From positions 2,232,001 through 2,296,000 of the forward strand of contig JAZARR010000146.1 of the NCBI GenBank assembly GCA_037389465.1: a stretch of DNA of 64,000 nucleotides, given 5' to 3'. The notes beneath the pieces are model-generated. The model worked only from the letters and a program-made list of their open reading frames with translations, ran no database searches and had not been told where the DNA came from. Position numbers and translations under genes: made by a program. Origin of the DNA: Baylisascaris procyonis. Its lineage: Eukaryota; Nematoda; Chromadorea; Rhabditida; Ascarididae. Position 1 is the first letter of the stretch. The number at the start of each line of letters is the position of its first letter. This document shows, one piece after another, positions 52,240 through 64,000 of this stretch.

Positions 52240-52700
52240 ATGGCGCAAGCGGTTAGATGAACAGCATCCAAAACGTATGGCATGAGGCAAAAGCGTCGGA
52301 TGAAATTAGCAAAGGCTGATTAAAAAAGAAATGAAGCGCGAAATGCGGCTGACATAGCCGTCGTTGGCACTGCTAAAAAAACCGATAAAAGAGGTCAACA
52401 AGTGAGATACAACACTATTCGTCAAAGTTGCAGCTTCTAGCTAACGGCGGTTTTCGCATACGTGCATGTCGATTGGTTGACATGAAGCATAAATGCGATC
52501 CACCGACCACAAATGGCACAGCTAACAATAAAGCGCACTACGAATTCGCAACGCATGCGCATCGCACAGCACAACAACCAAGCAAGCCGCATACCGGCAG
52601 TTCTCTTCCATACCGCCAACGTCACGTCGCCCCTTTCAACTAGCAGGCAGCCACCACGTTTCCGACACTCTTCACTTTTGGCTACTGATAAAGGCTGCCA
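52240..52700. other. GC-richer island, unassigned
   Basis: Composition resembles the HIPK and TIA-like coding or promoter regions. Short frames exist on both strands (for example minus-strand LLCCAMRMRCEFVVRFIVSC), none recognised. It may be a promoter or exon of an undetected gene. Confidence 0.3.
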
Positions 52701-53388
52701 CTGCTAGAAGGCGATAGATTTGTGATGGCCAATATGATCGAAGTAGGCAACATTAGGGGATAACATCATGCTTCTTTGCTTATCCAAGCAAGGCGCGCTG
52801 CTGCTTTCAGATAGGAGCGTCCAATCAAATACCTTCCTATGGTGTGGCACGTACTATCGACGGAAATGCGACCAACGGAGCGGCATCCTCACTAGCGGTG
52901 ACTTCCATGAATCAGCCAGAAAAGCTTATCCTATGACGGTCTCCGAATTTCTTTCGTTGATTTACAGGCGATATTTTCATTGCTACTAACAGTACGGAAG
53001 AGAGTGAGCAATCTTAATTCAATCAGGCTCACTGTGGAATACTCTTAAAATAGGTGTGCCTCTTTTTTTTTTTAACTTCTCTATCGATACTCGAGATCAG
53101 AAGTTAATGACAAAATGATGCCGAAATCTACGGGCAAAAATATTCTTATCCATTGGAGGCAGGCACATCCATCACTTGCGTAATAGACTGTGCTGCAGAC
53201 AGTAGAGAAAGCTGCAGTCAAACTCCGAATCAAAACTCAAAAGCAAGTAGAAGCACAAACTTCAAGCGAACAAAAAGTTTGATTCGAGCGAATCAATCTC
53301 ACTGCCTGTGAAAATGACTATTCTACAGTAATCCATCGCCCCAAAAAATGTTCGTCATGGAACCTGATTTCGTACATAATACTACTAG

Positions 53389-53790
53389 GTGTGCCGAGAG
53401 GATAAGGGTGGCGCTTCATTAGAGACCACATTTGCTTCAGACTGGTTCACCTATGTCGTCGTCAACCTAATGCGCCCTATTGGCCTGTCTATTAACCCTG
53501 TAATAACTCCGTCACCTATAATCGGAGAAAAACTGGTGTTCTCGAGTATTCACGACAAGCAATGTGCCACAAGAGGCTGCATCATTTGCCCTTTCAACGA
53601 CTTAGCGCATACGCGAAAAATTTATGCGTGCATGAATAGATATCAGAAGTTTATGTGGGTAAGAGTGAGCGTCGATCACATGCAGGCACTACGAAACACC
53701 TCTCGACTCTGAACAAATCCGACATTAAATCCTATACGGATATTTCAATGAGCCATCATCGCAAGAAAAACATCATGATACACCTATGAT
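53389..53790 (+). pseudogene. Frameshifted Penelope-like element fragment: Cys linker plus GIY-YIG endonuclease start
   Basis: The first frame reads PSPIIGEKLVFSSIHDKQCA, then TRGCIICPFNDLAHTRKIYA. The DNA then shifts frame near 53,640 and continues EVYVGKSERRSHAGTTKHLS. A GEKLV...DKxC...C..CPF linker followed by KIYA and VYVG fits the C-terminal GIY-YIG endonuclease of canonical Penelope-like elements (IxCxxCxxxYVGETGRP, from memory). The frameshift and a stop at about 53,790 show it is dead. No reverse transcriptase was seen upstream, so it is separate from the 18.3-kb element. Confidence 0.55.
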
Positions 53791-53799
53791 AAAGAAGGG

Positions 53800-56700
53800 A
53801 ATCCTCGCAAAATCTAATAGTGCAGCTAGGCGATGCCTACTAAAACCAACCTCCATTCAAATATCGAAACATGAAATCAACAAAACAGAAAAATTAGTGG
53901 AAGTATTCAGATTTTCTAGATTTGTTTTGCTTCATTTTTATTTCCTTGATTTTTAGATCTAGATTTTATTTTCTTTACTTCATTTTCATCCTCTTCTCTT
54001 TTTTCCACTTCATTTCTATTTTCTATAATTTTACCTGCTTAACATAGCTAATCTCCACTTCAGTTTACACAACCGCATTCTCTTCAATTTCTATAAGCGT
54101 TTCTTTTCCTAGCACTACTGAATTTGTATGATATTATGAGATTTTCATAAGCAGCGAGCATAAAAATTACATCTTCGTTTTCCTCACGAGCATTGTGTAC
54201 AATGTTCTTGACGATGTCTTGACGCTATCGAAACTCATCATTGCGCTTTGAGTCTCCATACAAATTTGTTGCATTCCACCTGTCGTACAATGATCGCTTA
54301 TATATCATAGCTTCAAACAACACTCTGTCACATCAACGACTAAATTATGATGGTGTAAGCATTTGCGTTAACGTAAACAATGCGATTCTCATGAGCCAAT
54401 CTATTACTAAATGTTTTCGCGATTCTCATATAGTGATGAGTATGCAAATCTACAAAATACTCTTTTTTTTTTATTTCATTAGCATTAGCATTTCAACAAA
54501 CTTTTCACCTATCGAATAGAGGAAATTCATTTTATTCACTAGAAGCAATGTTATGCGTTCGAATTGAGAAAAAAATAAACTGCAGAAAGAGCGTTCGAGA
54601 GAATCGGATTGAATTGACTCAATCGCATCAAACAACAACAACAACAACAATCAAACTTCATTGATGTCATTTACAGTTATCACCTCGCAATCAGATATAA
54701 CGAGATACGATACTAGTGTGCAAAATTTAATGCTCTTAGCAAGCAATAGCTACGACCAACAGTCAAACGATTTCAGAAATGAATGCATGGAAAAAGATAA
54801 TCATTCAGGGATATCGAGTTCGATAGGCTTAAATGCAGGCACATCGTAGTGTACAGAAAGCATTTGCTTTTCTTATGCGCTTTTTGCAAATCTGCATTGG
54901 CAAAGTGCAATATGCGTATGTATGCGAGCATTCGTACGTGTTTATGTTCTTTCAGTAGATTCATCTCGGGAATCCTTGAGGCTATAGTTGCGAAAACGGT
55001 TAGGGGGGGGGAGGGGGTTGGGAGAAGAGCGAGAAATAATTTAATCTACGCCAAAGAACGTTTTCAAGACTTTTCGTTTCGATCCTCCAACTGAGACACT
55101 GAAAAGTGCTCAGTAAAAAAAAGTGTCAAAAAATTTATATGCATTTCAAACCAGTACTATATAGCATTTCACACCGATCAGCATCAGACAAAAGGATTTT
55201 TTAGACTTGGACGGTGATGATAAATGGGGATAAATAAGGGACAGGCCGAATAATTAAACATGAACTTCTTTTTGCTCATGGTTTATTTTTTTGTTGGCAA
55301 TGTATAGATTGGTTAGCCTTTTGTTTTGCGGAATTGCCAAAGCCCATATCGTGAAGCTTGCTTCAAGCTCTAAATCTATAGACCTCTTGCCGCTTTTGCA
55401 GTAACATATATCGGTAGCCATATAAACCTAAACCGTACTTAGCCGTTTATTACTTCTACTTTGAACTATAACAAATCGTTGCTGATATTAGTGGCAAAGA
55501 CACATATTAGAATTCTAGTAGAAAAATGAGTCACGAACGATAAACTATATAGTAATCACAGTAGTTTATGGCTGAACTTTCTCGAAAGATTAAGTAGAAT
55601 CAAATTAGGCGAAACGATTTTAATAGAAATAAGCGAATTTTCACGGAGTCACTGAATCTACTTCAAAGAAATCGATAGTGATTCGACAGTTTGATTTACC
55701 TATAAATTAACAGCTGATCCTATAAAAAACAAGCAAAATAATTATATATCATATGATCGCGATCATAAAATCCAATATTAAAAGGTTTGTGAGATTGCTT
55801 AAGAAGAAAGAATAATTGTTAGCAAACACTAATTTTCACAAATTTATCTAAGCGATGTACTAACGAGAAATGGCTATTTTTCTGACCCTTCTAGAAATGA
55901 AATTGCGAATTCCTGCCCTGCTTTATTTTCAAAGATTGTCTATATCCTTTATTCTCTATAAAATCTTCGCATCTTACTTTAGCCATCAGAAGTCGTTGTC
56001 AGACGAGCGAAATTGGTGTGCGATTATCGAAGAGATTTCCTAAGCCGACGTAGAAAGCGACATGTGAGGACGTATAGCAATATATTAATAGTACAGAAAT
56101 TCCCAATATTTTCATTCTATATATGCGGAAGTTCAATCGCATCATACAATTTATTCGAAAGGATCAAATAATGGGGCATTTATGAGAATGGTAACATAAG
56201 CTGCATATCCAATGAAGGTGAAGACCACACACGTTTGCGACGCGACGAATAGACGACAGCAAAGATTGTAACATTTATATAGCTAAGAAATCAGAGTCAT
56301 ATAAGTAGAGGATTCTTCATAGTATCGCCGAGTTTGCCACGTGCAATATCACATACGAGCTCTATTCAGCGTAAAATGTCTGTTCTGTTTTTCGCTGATT
56401 GCACTACAAATCACCTCGTCAATACGTGTTGAACGCGCATCAAACTGTTCAATTTGAAGTGCCAAATCAAGTGCAAGCCTCGATCGGCCGATAGAAATGT
56501 CAATAACAAGGACGCTACTCGACAAAAGCACTGATTGGTTACTTTAACACAATACCATTACGCAATGTGATAACGAATGATGGAGGTTACTTTTGTGTAT
56601 TTATCCATCCAAGTATTCTCCAATGCAGTAATCGAATGTTTTTGTTCATTTCATAAAAATTTATAGAACTCTTTCGGGTATGATTCAATGACATTTTGTC

Positions 56701-59700
56701 AAAGCATCTCGTTGCATGACCAGAGAGTGATAAATCCGCTAATCGCCGCTTTTATCGGCTGATATTCTTATTGCTATCACTCTGGTGGCCCCACTTTGCA
56801 AATCTCTATTGCCGAGCCCACACCAAACATAACGCATGTGCTTATGTATGTACTATGACTTAAGATCTCGAAAGAAACACACTGACGTCGAAAAAAAAGT
56901 CGAAAATGTGCGAAGGTAGAAGATATGAAACTATGGAACTGTTTGTTATTCATGACAACAGGTGCCAAAATAGTTTTCTAAAATTTATCGATAATCAGCA
57001 CTAAACCAGCGCCCATTATAGCGTTTCTGTATTGCGGATGACATCAAAAATTATAATAAAAAAAACTTTCGGTAACAATAAAAGCCCTAATTAGCTTATA
57101 CAGTTTGTAGTTTCTTTCATATGCGAGTGTGTGGCTGGATGCACGCATTTGTTTGCATTTATGTTTGCGACTGTGACATTAACGACAACATTTCAAAACT
57201 ATGTGTCTCCGGATGTGCATCGTTTGACTGACTCACACCGATGGGCATAATGCTGCACTGTAAAAACATTTCTTTCCAATTGAACTTAAAAATGAGCTTT
57301 CATTTTGACGATCAGTAAGGTTTTTTTGCTGACTATCGCTAAAGAAGCAATCCTCGAGAGAAATATGTTAGTGTGATAGGATAATGTTAATGTGGTGAAA
57401 GGATTTGCAAATTTTATGCACATAGCGATGTTAAGTTATTGCAAAGTGACGCTAAGAAATTGTTGAAGGCTTTGTAAAATGACACATTTATTCCCATAAC
57501 GGTCTCACCGGCAGTCTGATGATTGAATACCGACATAAACAGCCAAACAACTCGGCGTGCGACTCATGTGCCAAAAAAAAAAAAAAAAACTCTTGAAAAG
57601 CAATTCGCAAATGAATCAGTAAAATTTTTTGAGTTGGCTACTCCCTGAAAGCAATCCTGTTTCACAAACGCAAACGAGCAAACTCTTGCATATGCCACAG
57701 AAAGCATTCAATAAATGTTAAGAGTTTGCATGTATAAATGAGGCAGAAAAAATATTGCTATAGGCTTAATCGCGCAAACACTCTATTCTTTTCACATGTT
57801 AACCTATGTGACAACTGTGGATGATTGAATTGACAGTATAACACTAAAGAACCGGAAGCAAATGCTTCCTGAAGCAGTGGCGTAGCAGCGACAGCTTGAT
57901 AAAACAACATGCAGTGCAAATGCTTCCATGAAGAAAACAACAAATAGCATGATTGGGAATATCAGAAAAAGTGCTCTTTCTTTTTGAATATTCCCAGGGG
58001 TAATGCCAAAGTGGAATGAAAATCTTATAAGAATAGTGCACTCTAAACCGTTGTGTAATTAGTTTTGTATGTAAGCCCTGCTTTTGATAAGCTAACAACT
58101 CCAATTGCTACATGAGTTAGAAATGGTAAGTAATAGGCTAGTCCCTTTCACAGATTTTCGCAATCCCCGAGTGGCAGGCTATATTGTTTGGCGCTTTGAT
58201 TCAAGATCGAATCTGGCGCACTGAATAAAGTGACCAATTATTTTCGATTTTCTATTTCACTATATCATTTTGAGAGATATCCTCGCGCTTTATAGATTAG
58301 AGCCAAAAAAGCGGAAATTTTCAGGTGATTACATTCAGCATACAAGCTTCAAATTTAGACTGGACGACATCAACGGCCTTCCCGTTGTTCCCATTTCGTA
58401 TAAATAATAAATATGAACAATTACGTATAGAATCAAAACTGTTCCGGCTATATTCGACTGAAATTCATCATGCTATCAACATTCGCAATATATCATCGAA
58501 AAGGCAGGATTTCAGCGAATCACCATAGCGCAACTTCAATGAATGTGCAATTTTTGAGGAAAAGCATAATAATCACCTTGCCACTAGCCATGGGGAAATT
58601 TCTTTCCCTTATCTTAGGGAGTTTTTTATTTCGATGGATGTCTCTTTGAGGCAATCAACCGAAATGAACCAGGCGAGAGCTCAGAGCTCGCTTATCTTGC
58701 AGTCCTCAACTCAATTTTCATCTTCAATTCGCCTATCGCCAATTATCTCAATGGTCTCTATCGCAATGAAAAAAAAAAATTATAAAAATGAAAAATAAAG
58801 TTCCGCTCCCAATCTAATCAAACGTCGACACTACACACATTTCTAAGAGGCGAAAAATAAAGAAAAAAGAAAATAAAGGTAAGAAAGAAAATGTTCACCG
58901 CAAATTTGCGAGAAACAAAGGCTGAGTTTAAGCATATCACTCTTATCAATCACAGCATGCTAAATCATTTCGCAAATTTATTTCCTCTAGAAAAACAGCA
59001 CAAGACGATCATTTCCATCGATTAAGTTGCTATAAAATGACGAATTTTCACCTTCTTTTATAATGGCACTAAAAACAACCTATATAAGAGATGAGCCTAT
59101 TAAGTATAGCAATCAACAATCGTCATATGAATCATGGAGCAAAAAAGAAAAAAAAAACTCTTCACAATAGCTGAAAAAGCGAAAAAAAAAAACCCCTCAA
59201 ATACAGCGATCAACAAACGAACACGCATCTCAATATTCTGTAGAAAATATGCTTGAGGCAGCGAAATAAAAAATCTTTCACTTTCACTCTAAAATTACTT
59301 CCCACATCAAATTGTATCGAAATTATCCAGAAAAGAAAGAAAAGTGAAGTTATGGTCCCTCCCTCCTTCCTCCTCCCCCTCTCTCCCTAACTCTCTTCTG
59401 ATAAAAGAATCTCTTTACTTGAAATTTTCACATACCATACTCGGTTGGCATTTCCCTTTTTATATGCGTCCAATCATTTCTTTCTTTTTTTCTCTCCTTC
59501 TTTGATACTATTCAAACATTTTTACAATGATGCTATTAAAACCTACAAAGATGAATGAAATAAAAGAGGTACTTGTAGTTTAGCCCTCTGTTTACTTGAA
59601 GGTTATCCTTTCTCTCCTCTCCAACCCCCCCCCCCCAACCGTTAAAAGTTGTAAAATTTCACAAAAAAAAGTTTTGAGGTATCATTGTAAAAATTAATGA

Positions 59701-61120
59701 AAAAGAAAAACCAATCAACGAAAACAATACAAACAAAAATACATGCATGCCAATGAGAATAGATAAAAAGCGTTAAGAAACGAAATAGGCAATTAGCTCA
59801 ATAATTGAGAAGCGTTACATAGCTCAACGACGATGTGTTTTATTTCTATATGCTCTTTGAAAGTTTTTGTGCAAACTGGATATTGGCAATATTATACCTA
59901 TGGGGTATTTATGCTTGTCTGTCGCTATGCTAGCGTTTCAACACATCCATAAAGACAGTAGCAATGAAATTAGGTGTATAGAAATTGAACCATTAGATGA
60001 TTCTGTTCTTATTCTAGGCCAATTTGACAGTTATATGCATTGGGTCGCTTGCAATTAAGCGGTACCATAAAATCTGCTCGTTGCTGTTTTTTGATACATG
60101 ATTTGGTGAGGCTCTATAGTGATTTTTTAGTAGCGGATTTGCACACCTGGTCGATAGCGTAGAAAAAATATGTGAAGCGTTCATAGGTGCAATCAAGGGC
60201 AGTAAAAGGAACGAACTCCTTCACTAAAGTTATAGTTTTAATCCAAGAGATGCGAATCCTTTTCCTTCCCCACCTCTTCCCCCTCCCACCCTCGAAAATG
60301 AACTCGGCCAAGAGTAGGTTTTTGGCTTTCTGCAGGTTATTTTTTCCAAAAAGTTTTCCTCACTGTGGTGCTATTTTAGCTTATTTTTAAATCTATGCTG
60401 GTTTTTCGTGAAAATTTTGTCGATCGTTTATGACAATAGAACGCCTCTCAGATCTGGCGATCATATAAAAGGCTTATAAGCGTCATCTCCACTGACGACG
60501 TTGTAGATCGATTCCACGAAGTTATTGCATACAAAATTCGCCTCCACTGAGGCGGTGTTTTCGGTATTTTTTGCTCACTTCACAGCCGAAGGAATCATAG
60601 AATCAGATTATAAGAATTCAAAGTCACTGTTATTGTTTCACCTGTGAGATGCCAGAAGGAAACTATAGAAACTATGCCCTTTTTGAATTCAGCCCCTTCT
60701 CCGAAAAAATTCTGATGCTTCGAAGTTCATTCAGCTCTCGCGCTTACGGAAACTTTTTCCACAGTTCTTGAGCCAGCATAAGCCCATTCGATATGCCCTG
60801 CACCAAGGTTTAAAAAATGGGTTTATTTTCGCTGTACGATGCGCCGTCCCTGAGATATAGCTGAAAAAAAAATTGTCGGCTATGGTTCCCAAGCTACAGT
60901 TTTGGATGCGAGCCTGGAGCATTATTTTATTATTTCTCGAATGCTGCTGCAAAAAGCTGGCCTCCTACATTGGATTCCAAAAAGCGCAAATCGAACTAGC
61001 CTCCTGCAAGACTTCCACTTAGTGACTTAACGAAAAACGCGGATATTGCACTGACATATCGAAACGTTGGTCGTTGTGCGCAAATAAATCCGATTCAAAG
61101 CAAACAAATTTTCAGAAGCA
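53800..61120. other. Long gene-poor stretch
   Basis: AT-rich with pyrimidine-rich tracts (about 53.9-54.1 and 59.36-59.52 kb), (CAA)n at 54,629-54,651, a G-rich run at 55,003-55,022, a C12 run at 59,625-59,636 and an 8-pair-or-shorter hairpin at 60,539-60,554. No protein or RNA gene was recognised on either strand. It could be a very large intron or 5' flank of a gene outside the window. Confidence 0.5.
55003..55022 (+). other. G-rich run
   Basis: Nine G, an A, five G, two T and further G on the plus strand. Possible quadruplex seed in otherwise AT-rich DNA. No gene is adjacent. Confidence 0.6.
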
Positions 61121-61127
61121 ATACCAA

Positions 61128-61478
61128 TTACAGATTAATCTCAAGATGGGAAGAAATAATATTCTGCTGCGAATAAGTAGTTAAAATTTGTGAGCATAGG
61201 AAGAAGGCGATATAGTAATAGTATGTGAAAATGAATAGACTAAGCGATGAATATCCCAGATGAAGCGGGTTGGGCAGCGGTAGGTAAGTAAATAAAAGTG
61301 GCAAAAACTGTAGCCTGCTTTGGCAACCACTCATGCATGCGTGGAGCACCGTGAAGTGGTGGACGCCTCTCGAAAGGCAGACGAGTGTGCTCCGCTGTGA
61401 GAGCAAGTTAGTGACCGGCCGTTCGACGCGGTCGCATTTCGCCGACCACATCATGCACGCATAACCAACCCGTCTCAT
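61128..61478 (-). CDS. Unrecognised 116-codon frame with ATG, GC-rich 5' half
   Basis: Starts MRRVGYACMMWSAKCDRVER and stays open for 116 codons. The first 60 codons lie in a GC-rich island and the rest in AT-rich DNA and is strongly hydrophobic. A plausible acceptor (CTCTCACAG) lies inside it, so the island could instead be split exons. No family was recognised. Confidence 0.22.
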   Translation of the reverse strand: MRRVGYACMMWSAKCDRVERPVTNLLSQRSTLVCLSRGVHHFTVLHACMSGCQSRLQFLPLLFTYLPLPNPLHLGYSSLSLFIFTYYYYIAFFLCSQILTTYSQQNIISSHLEINL

Positions 61479-62619
61479 GCACTCATGGAACTGCGATGAC
61501 CGTTTACTTTTGTTCCTCGTGGGTAACTACTATTAGCACATTTATGTGTTATCATCACATTATTCAATACATCATATCACTTAAAGTCACCTGTGATCTC
61601 AGCCATCATTAGTTATTAGAACACCTGAGTGTAACACGCACAGCATGAGGGAAACGAAAAAGAAGCCATAAAAGGAGATTATCTAAGAGGATAATTTATT
61701 GTCGCAAAAGTGTGAATGAAGTCAATATTTCTTTCTTTGATAAGCAGTAAAAATTTCAAATTAGAAATTCAACTCGTTAGTGCTGAAAAGGTTTATCTTT
61801 GTTCTTTAATCATATTATTTCCTTAATCAACTTCCACCGGAACTTTTCCAAATGACGTCCTGCAATTAAGTGATAAGCATGTAATAATAATAAGAAAATT
61901 AAGGCAACAATGCGACGTTGAATAAGTGAGAGTGAATATGAGACAGAAGATGAAATAGCGAAGCATGTACGTATGCATTGCACATGTATTTCGCTTTGAA
62001 ATGATGCATATTCCACATCAACGAGCTTCGACGTACATTCGTCATGTATGCACAGATGCGCATTATATTCGATTTTCGGCTGCTTTCCTCTCAATCCATT
62101 CCCCTCAATGTTTGCATTTATCAACCTTTGTTTCCATAGACTCCTGACAGCGTAAAATCATCAAAGTGCTGAAATTTTTGTATCGTAATCCTAAAAATAT
62201 AACCTCCATTTCACTCATTTCAGGTCTTTCAATTGCATATTCATTCTCGCAGTAAATGTGCACAATAAACTAAACAATACTCAATCTTTTATAGCAGAAT
62301 GTAAAAGCTGAACTACACAATCAATTGTTGCATTTCACATTCCAAAATGATGTTGATATCAAAGCTAATTTCACTCATCCGTCTCTTATGAATCACATGA
62401 ATGCTTCTACAGTAGGTAATATTTCGTTGCTATTTGAAAAAAAAAGGCAAATACTTTCTTCCTCTGTTCACAGAACACTCCTAGAAGATATATTTTTGAA
62501 GGAACTAAGAGAAAAAGAATTGATGAAGGCATTATTTTCACATAGAGGCAACTAAGATCTGCGAATGAAAAAACAAAGATATTTGCAAGTGCACACATCA
62601 CGATATAAAAACGAAATCT

Positions 62620-63190
62620 ACATAAAAAATTCAGGGAGCAATGAGGATGAGTTGTTGTCAGCGTGAAATGAAAACTGAGTAGCGTACGGTTTTTCGATGA
62701 TGTGCGTGTAAATGAGCATCGCGAGCTCGTTAACGATGCGCTGTGTGGCAGTGGTGGTGATCATTCCGAGCTGAGGGCACCCTGGATTATCTGTTCTCTG
62801 TAAACGTGTTGATGCCATCATCATGTGACTGACTAGCCAATGCGATTTCTAGTGCATCAATTTCCACTCTGATGAGGCGGCAAACGAACGAGCCGAGAAT
62901 CGTGCATCGGATCAACGCCAGCGATGACAAGCACGAGACAAGGCCGATGAGAGTACTGCCCCGCCGGGTGCGTTTCGGCAGCTATGATGACCTGCGTGCT
63001 TAGCAGAAACGACGATCATCGCGTCGTCAGTCGGGGACACGACGTCGTTTAGTAGTGCGTGCACCGATCGCTACACAATACTGCAACCATATCGCAATAG
63101 CGCACTCTATCTACACTGCTGCGCAACGACGTCTCGATAAAGAGCAAGAAAAAAAGCGTCAGCGCGTCGAATATTCAGGCCAGAAGAAGG
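62620..63190. other. GC-rich, CpG-rich island of about 570 bp with small frames on both strands
   Basis: The most GC-rich block in the right third of the window. The plus strand has a complete small frame at 62,872-63,003: MRRQTNEPRIVHRINASDDK, later RRVRFGSYDDLRA, stop. A TTTCTAG acceptor-like site lies just upstream at 62,846-62,852. The minus strand has a 68-codon frame at 62,618-62,824. By analogy with the HIPK promoter and the TIA-like 5' exon, it may mark the promoter and first exon of a gene that extends off the right edge or across the empty 53.8-61 kb. Confidence 0.35.
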
Positions 63191-64000
63191 TCGGGTGAAC
63201 CGGTAAAACCGCACTGCGAGAGGAAACACGTAAAGAATGGTGCACACAGCACCACTCACTTAGTCATCTTCTCCCATTGCAAACTGGAACCAACCAGTTA
63301 GAACGGTTGTTCTCGAAAAGCTTCATCAAGTACAATTTTCATCAAGCCGAGTTGACCTAGAAACTCGACGAGTTACTGATCCCGTGAGCAGTTGCTAAAT
63401 ACACCGATGCTCACTTACTCTGTGTATACGCACAAGTAGATATACTTCATCATAGTTATTATTACAATGCATAGATGGCAACAACTCCTTCAGCCATGTG
63501 CGGCCTGAATGGCCATGGACGCGATGCCTATTTCAGACATGGGCACGCTTCATTGGGCAACCAATGCCTGAGGTATTCTATTTCACTAGAACATCTTGCA
63601 AATCGTTCCATTCCTTCAGTGTTAGAAATTCTAAACTTTATTTAGAAAAGCATATCATGTGACAAAGGTCGTGAATCTTTCAACTTTAATCGAATGCTTA
63701 ACAAAATTCTGTTTTTCACGAGCCAATGCTGGATTTGCGTGGCATCTTGAATTGCCCCCCATTGTTACTTCCCACCAGCCGCTGCAACTTTCCCCCTCCC
63801 TTGCTCTTTTTTTTTCTATTTCTCTCTCTCCCGATTTATGGAGGGAGAGCTAAGATTTCAGATAAGTGTTTTATAATTCTGAAAGGAGCCAAGTGGGAAT
63901 TTCTTAAACCTGGCATTCCGATTTTAGTGGTCTACGGTTCTTTGTTTGTTGCTAAATTTCGCGTATCATTTGTCACGCGTTCAGCATGTTTTTGCTTGGA
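63191..64000. other. Right-hand end, no gene recognised
   Basis: AT-rich with a pyrimidine-rich patch near 63,780-63,840. A 64-codon plus-strand frame at 63,659-63,853 (LIECLTKFCFSRANAGFAWH) matches nothing known. Confidence 0.4.

Noticed and set aside
58155..58215. tRNA-like signals (CCGAGTGGC as A box, GATCGAATC as B box)
   Set aside because: The arms do not fold: no acceptor stem or anticodon stem of proper length could be drawn. At best a degraded tRNA-derived repeat.

Overview
The window looks like AT-rich nuclear DNA from a nematode. The evidence is multi-exon genes with short coding exons, GT-AG introns of several hundred bases to several kb, and a kinase whose sequence resembles what I remember of Caenorhabditis HPK-1 more than vertebrate HIPKs. 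Other nematode-like or animal features are a TIA/TIAR RNA-binding protein, a GAPR-1-type CAP protein, retroelement pieces and long (TA)n and (AAAC)n microsatellites. I cannot name the species. All confident protein genes lie on the minus strand, and their exons were built by hand from splice signals and reading-frame phase.

Layout. 1-17,230: a HIPK/HPK-1 kinase gene with thirteen coding exons, its 3' end off the left edge; its first intron is 6.9 kb. 17.2-17.65 kb: GC-rich 5' flank of that gene. 18.3-20.2 kb: a Penelope-like reverse transcriptase ORF on the plus strand, followed by a hammerhead-ribozyme-like motif. 22.98-23.27 kb: a decayed non-LTR retrotransposon end. 26.7-39.5 kb: a minus-strand unit encoding an unrecognised cysteine-containing protein (seven phase-compatible exons, 318 codons), followed at once by a 227-residue CAP protein. 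These are either one fusion gene with an unfound microexon or two closely packed genes. 41.0-46.9 kb: a TIA/TIAR-like gene with two RRMs matching TIA RRM2 and RRM3; RRM1 is not seen and an Ala/Pro/Gln-rich N-terminus takes its place. 47-64 kb: gene-poor, with a diverged duplicated repeat (51.0-51.6 kb), a frameshifted Penelope-type GIY-YIG endonuclease remnant (53.4-53.8 kb) and unexplained GC-rich islands (52.3, 61.4 and 62.6-63.2 kb).

How they fit together. HPK-1 is a nuclear stress-linked kinase; here it keeps an intact catalytic core and a C-terminal SUMO-interaction motif. TIA proteins control splicing and stress-granule formation. The TIA-like gene, the cysteine-containing protein and the CAP protein follow one another head to tail on one strand, which could mean shared expression. 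From memory, C. elegans also has a TIAR gene beside CAP genes on X. The retroelement pieces lie between genes or in introns and all look old except the one intact reverse transcriptase frame.
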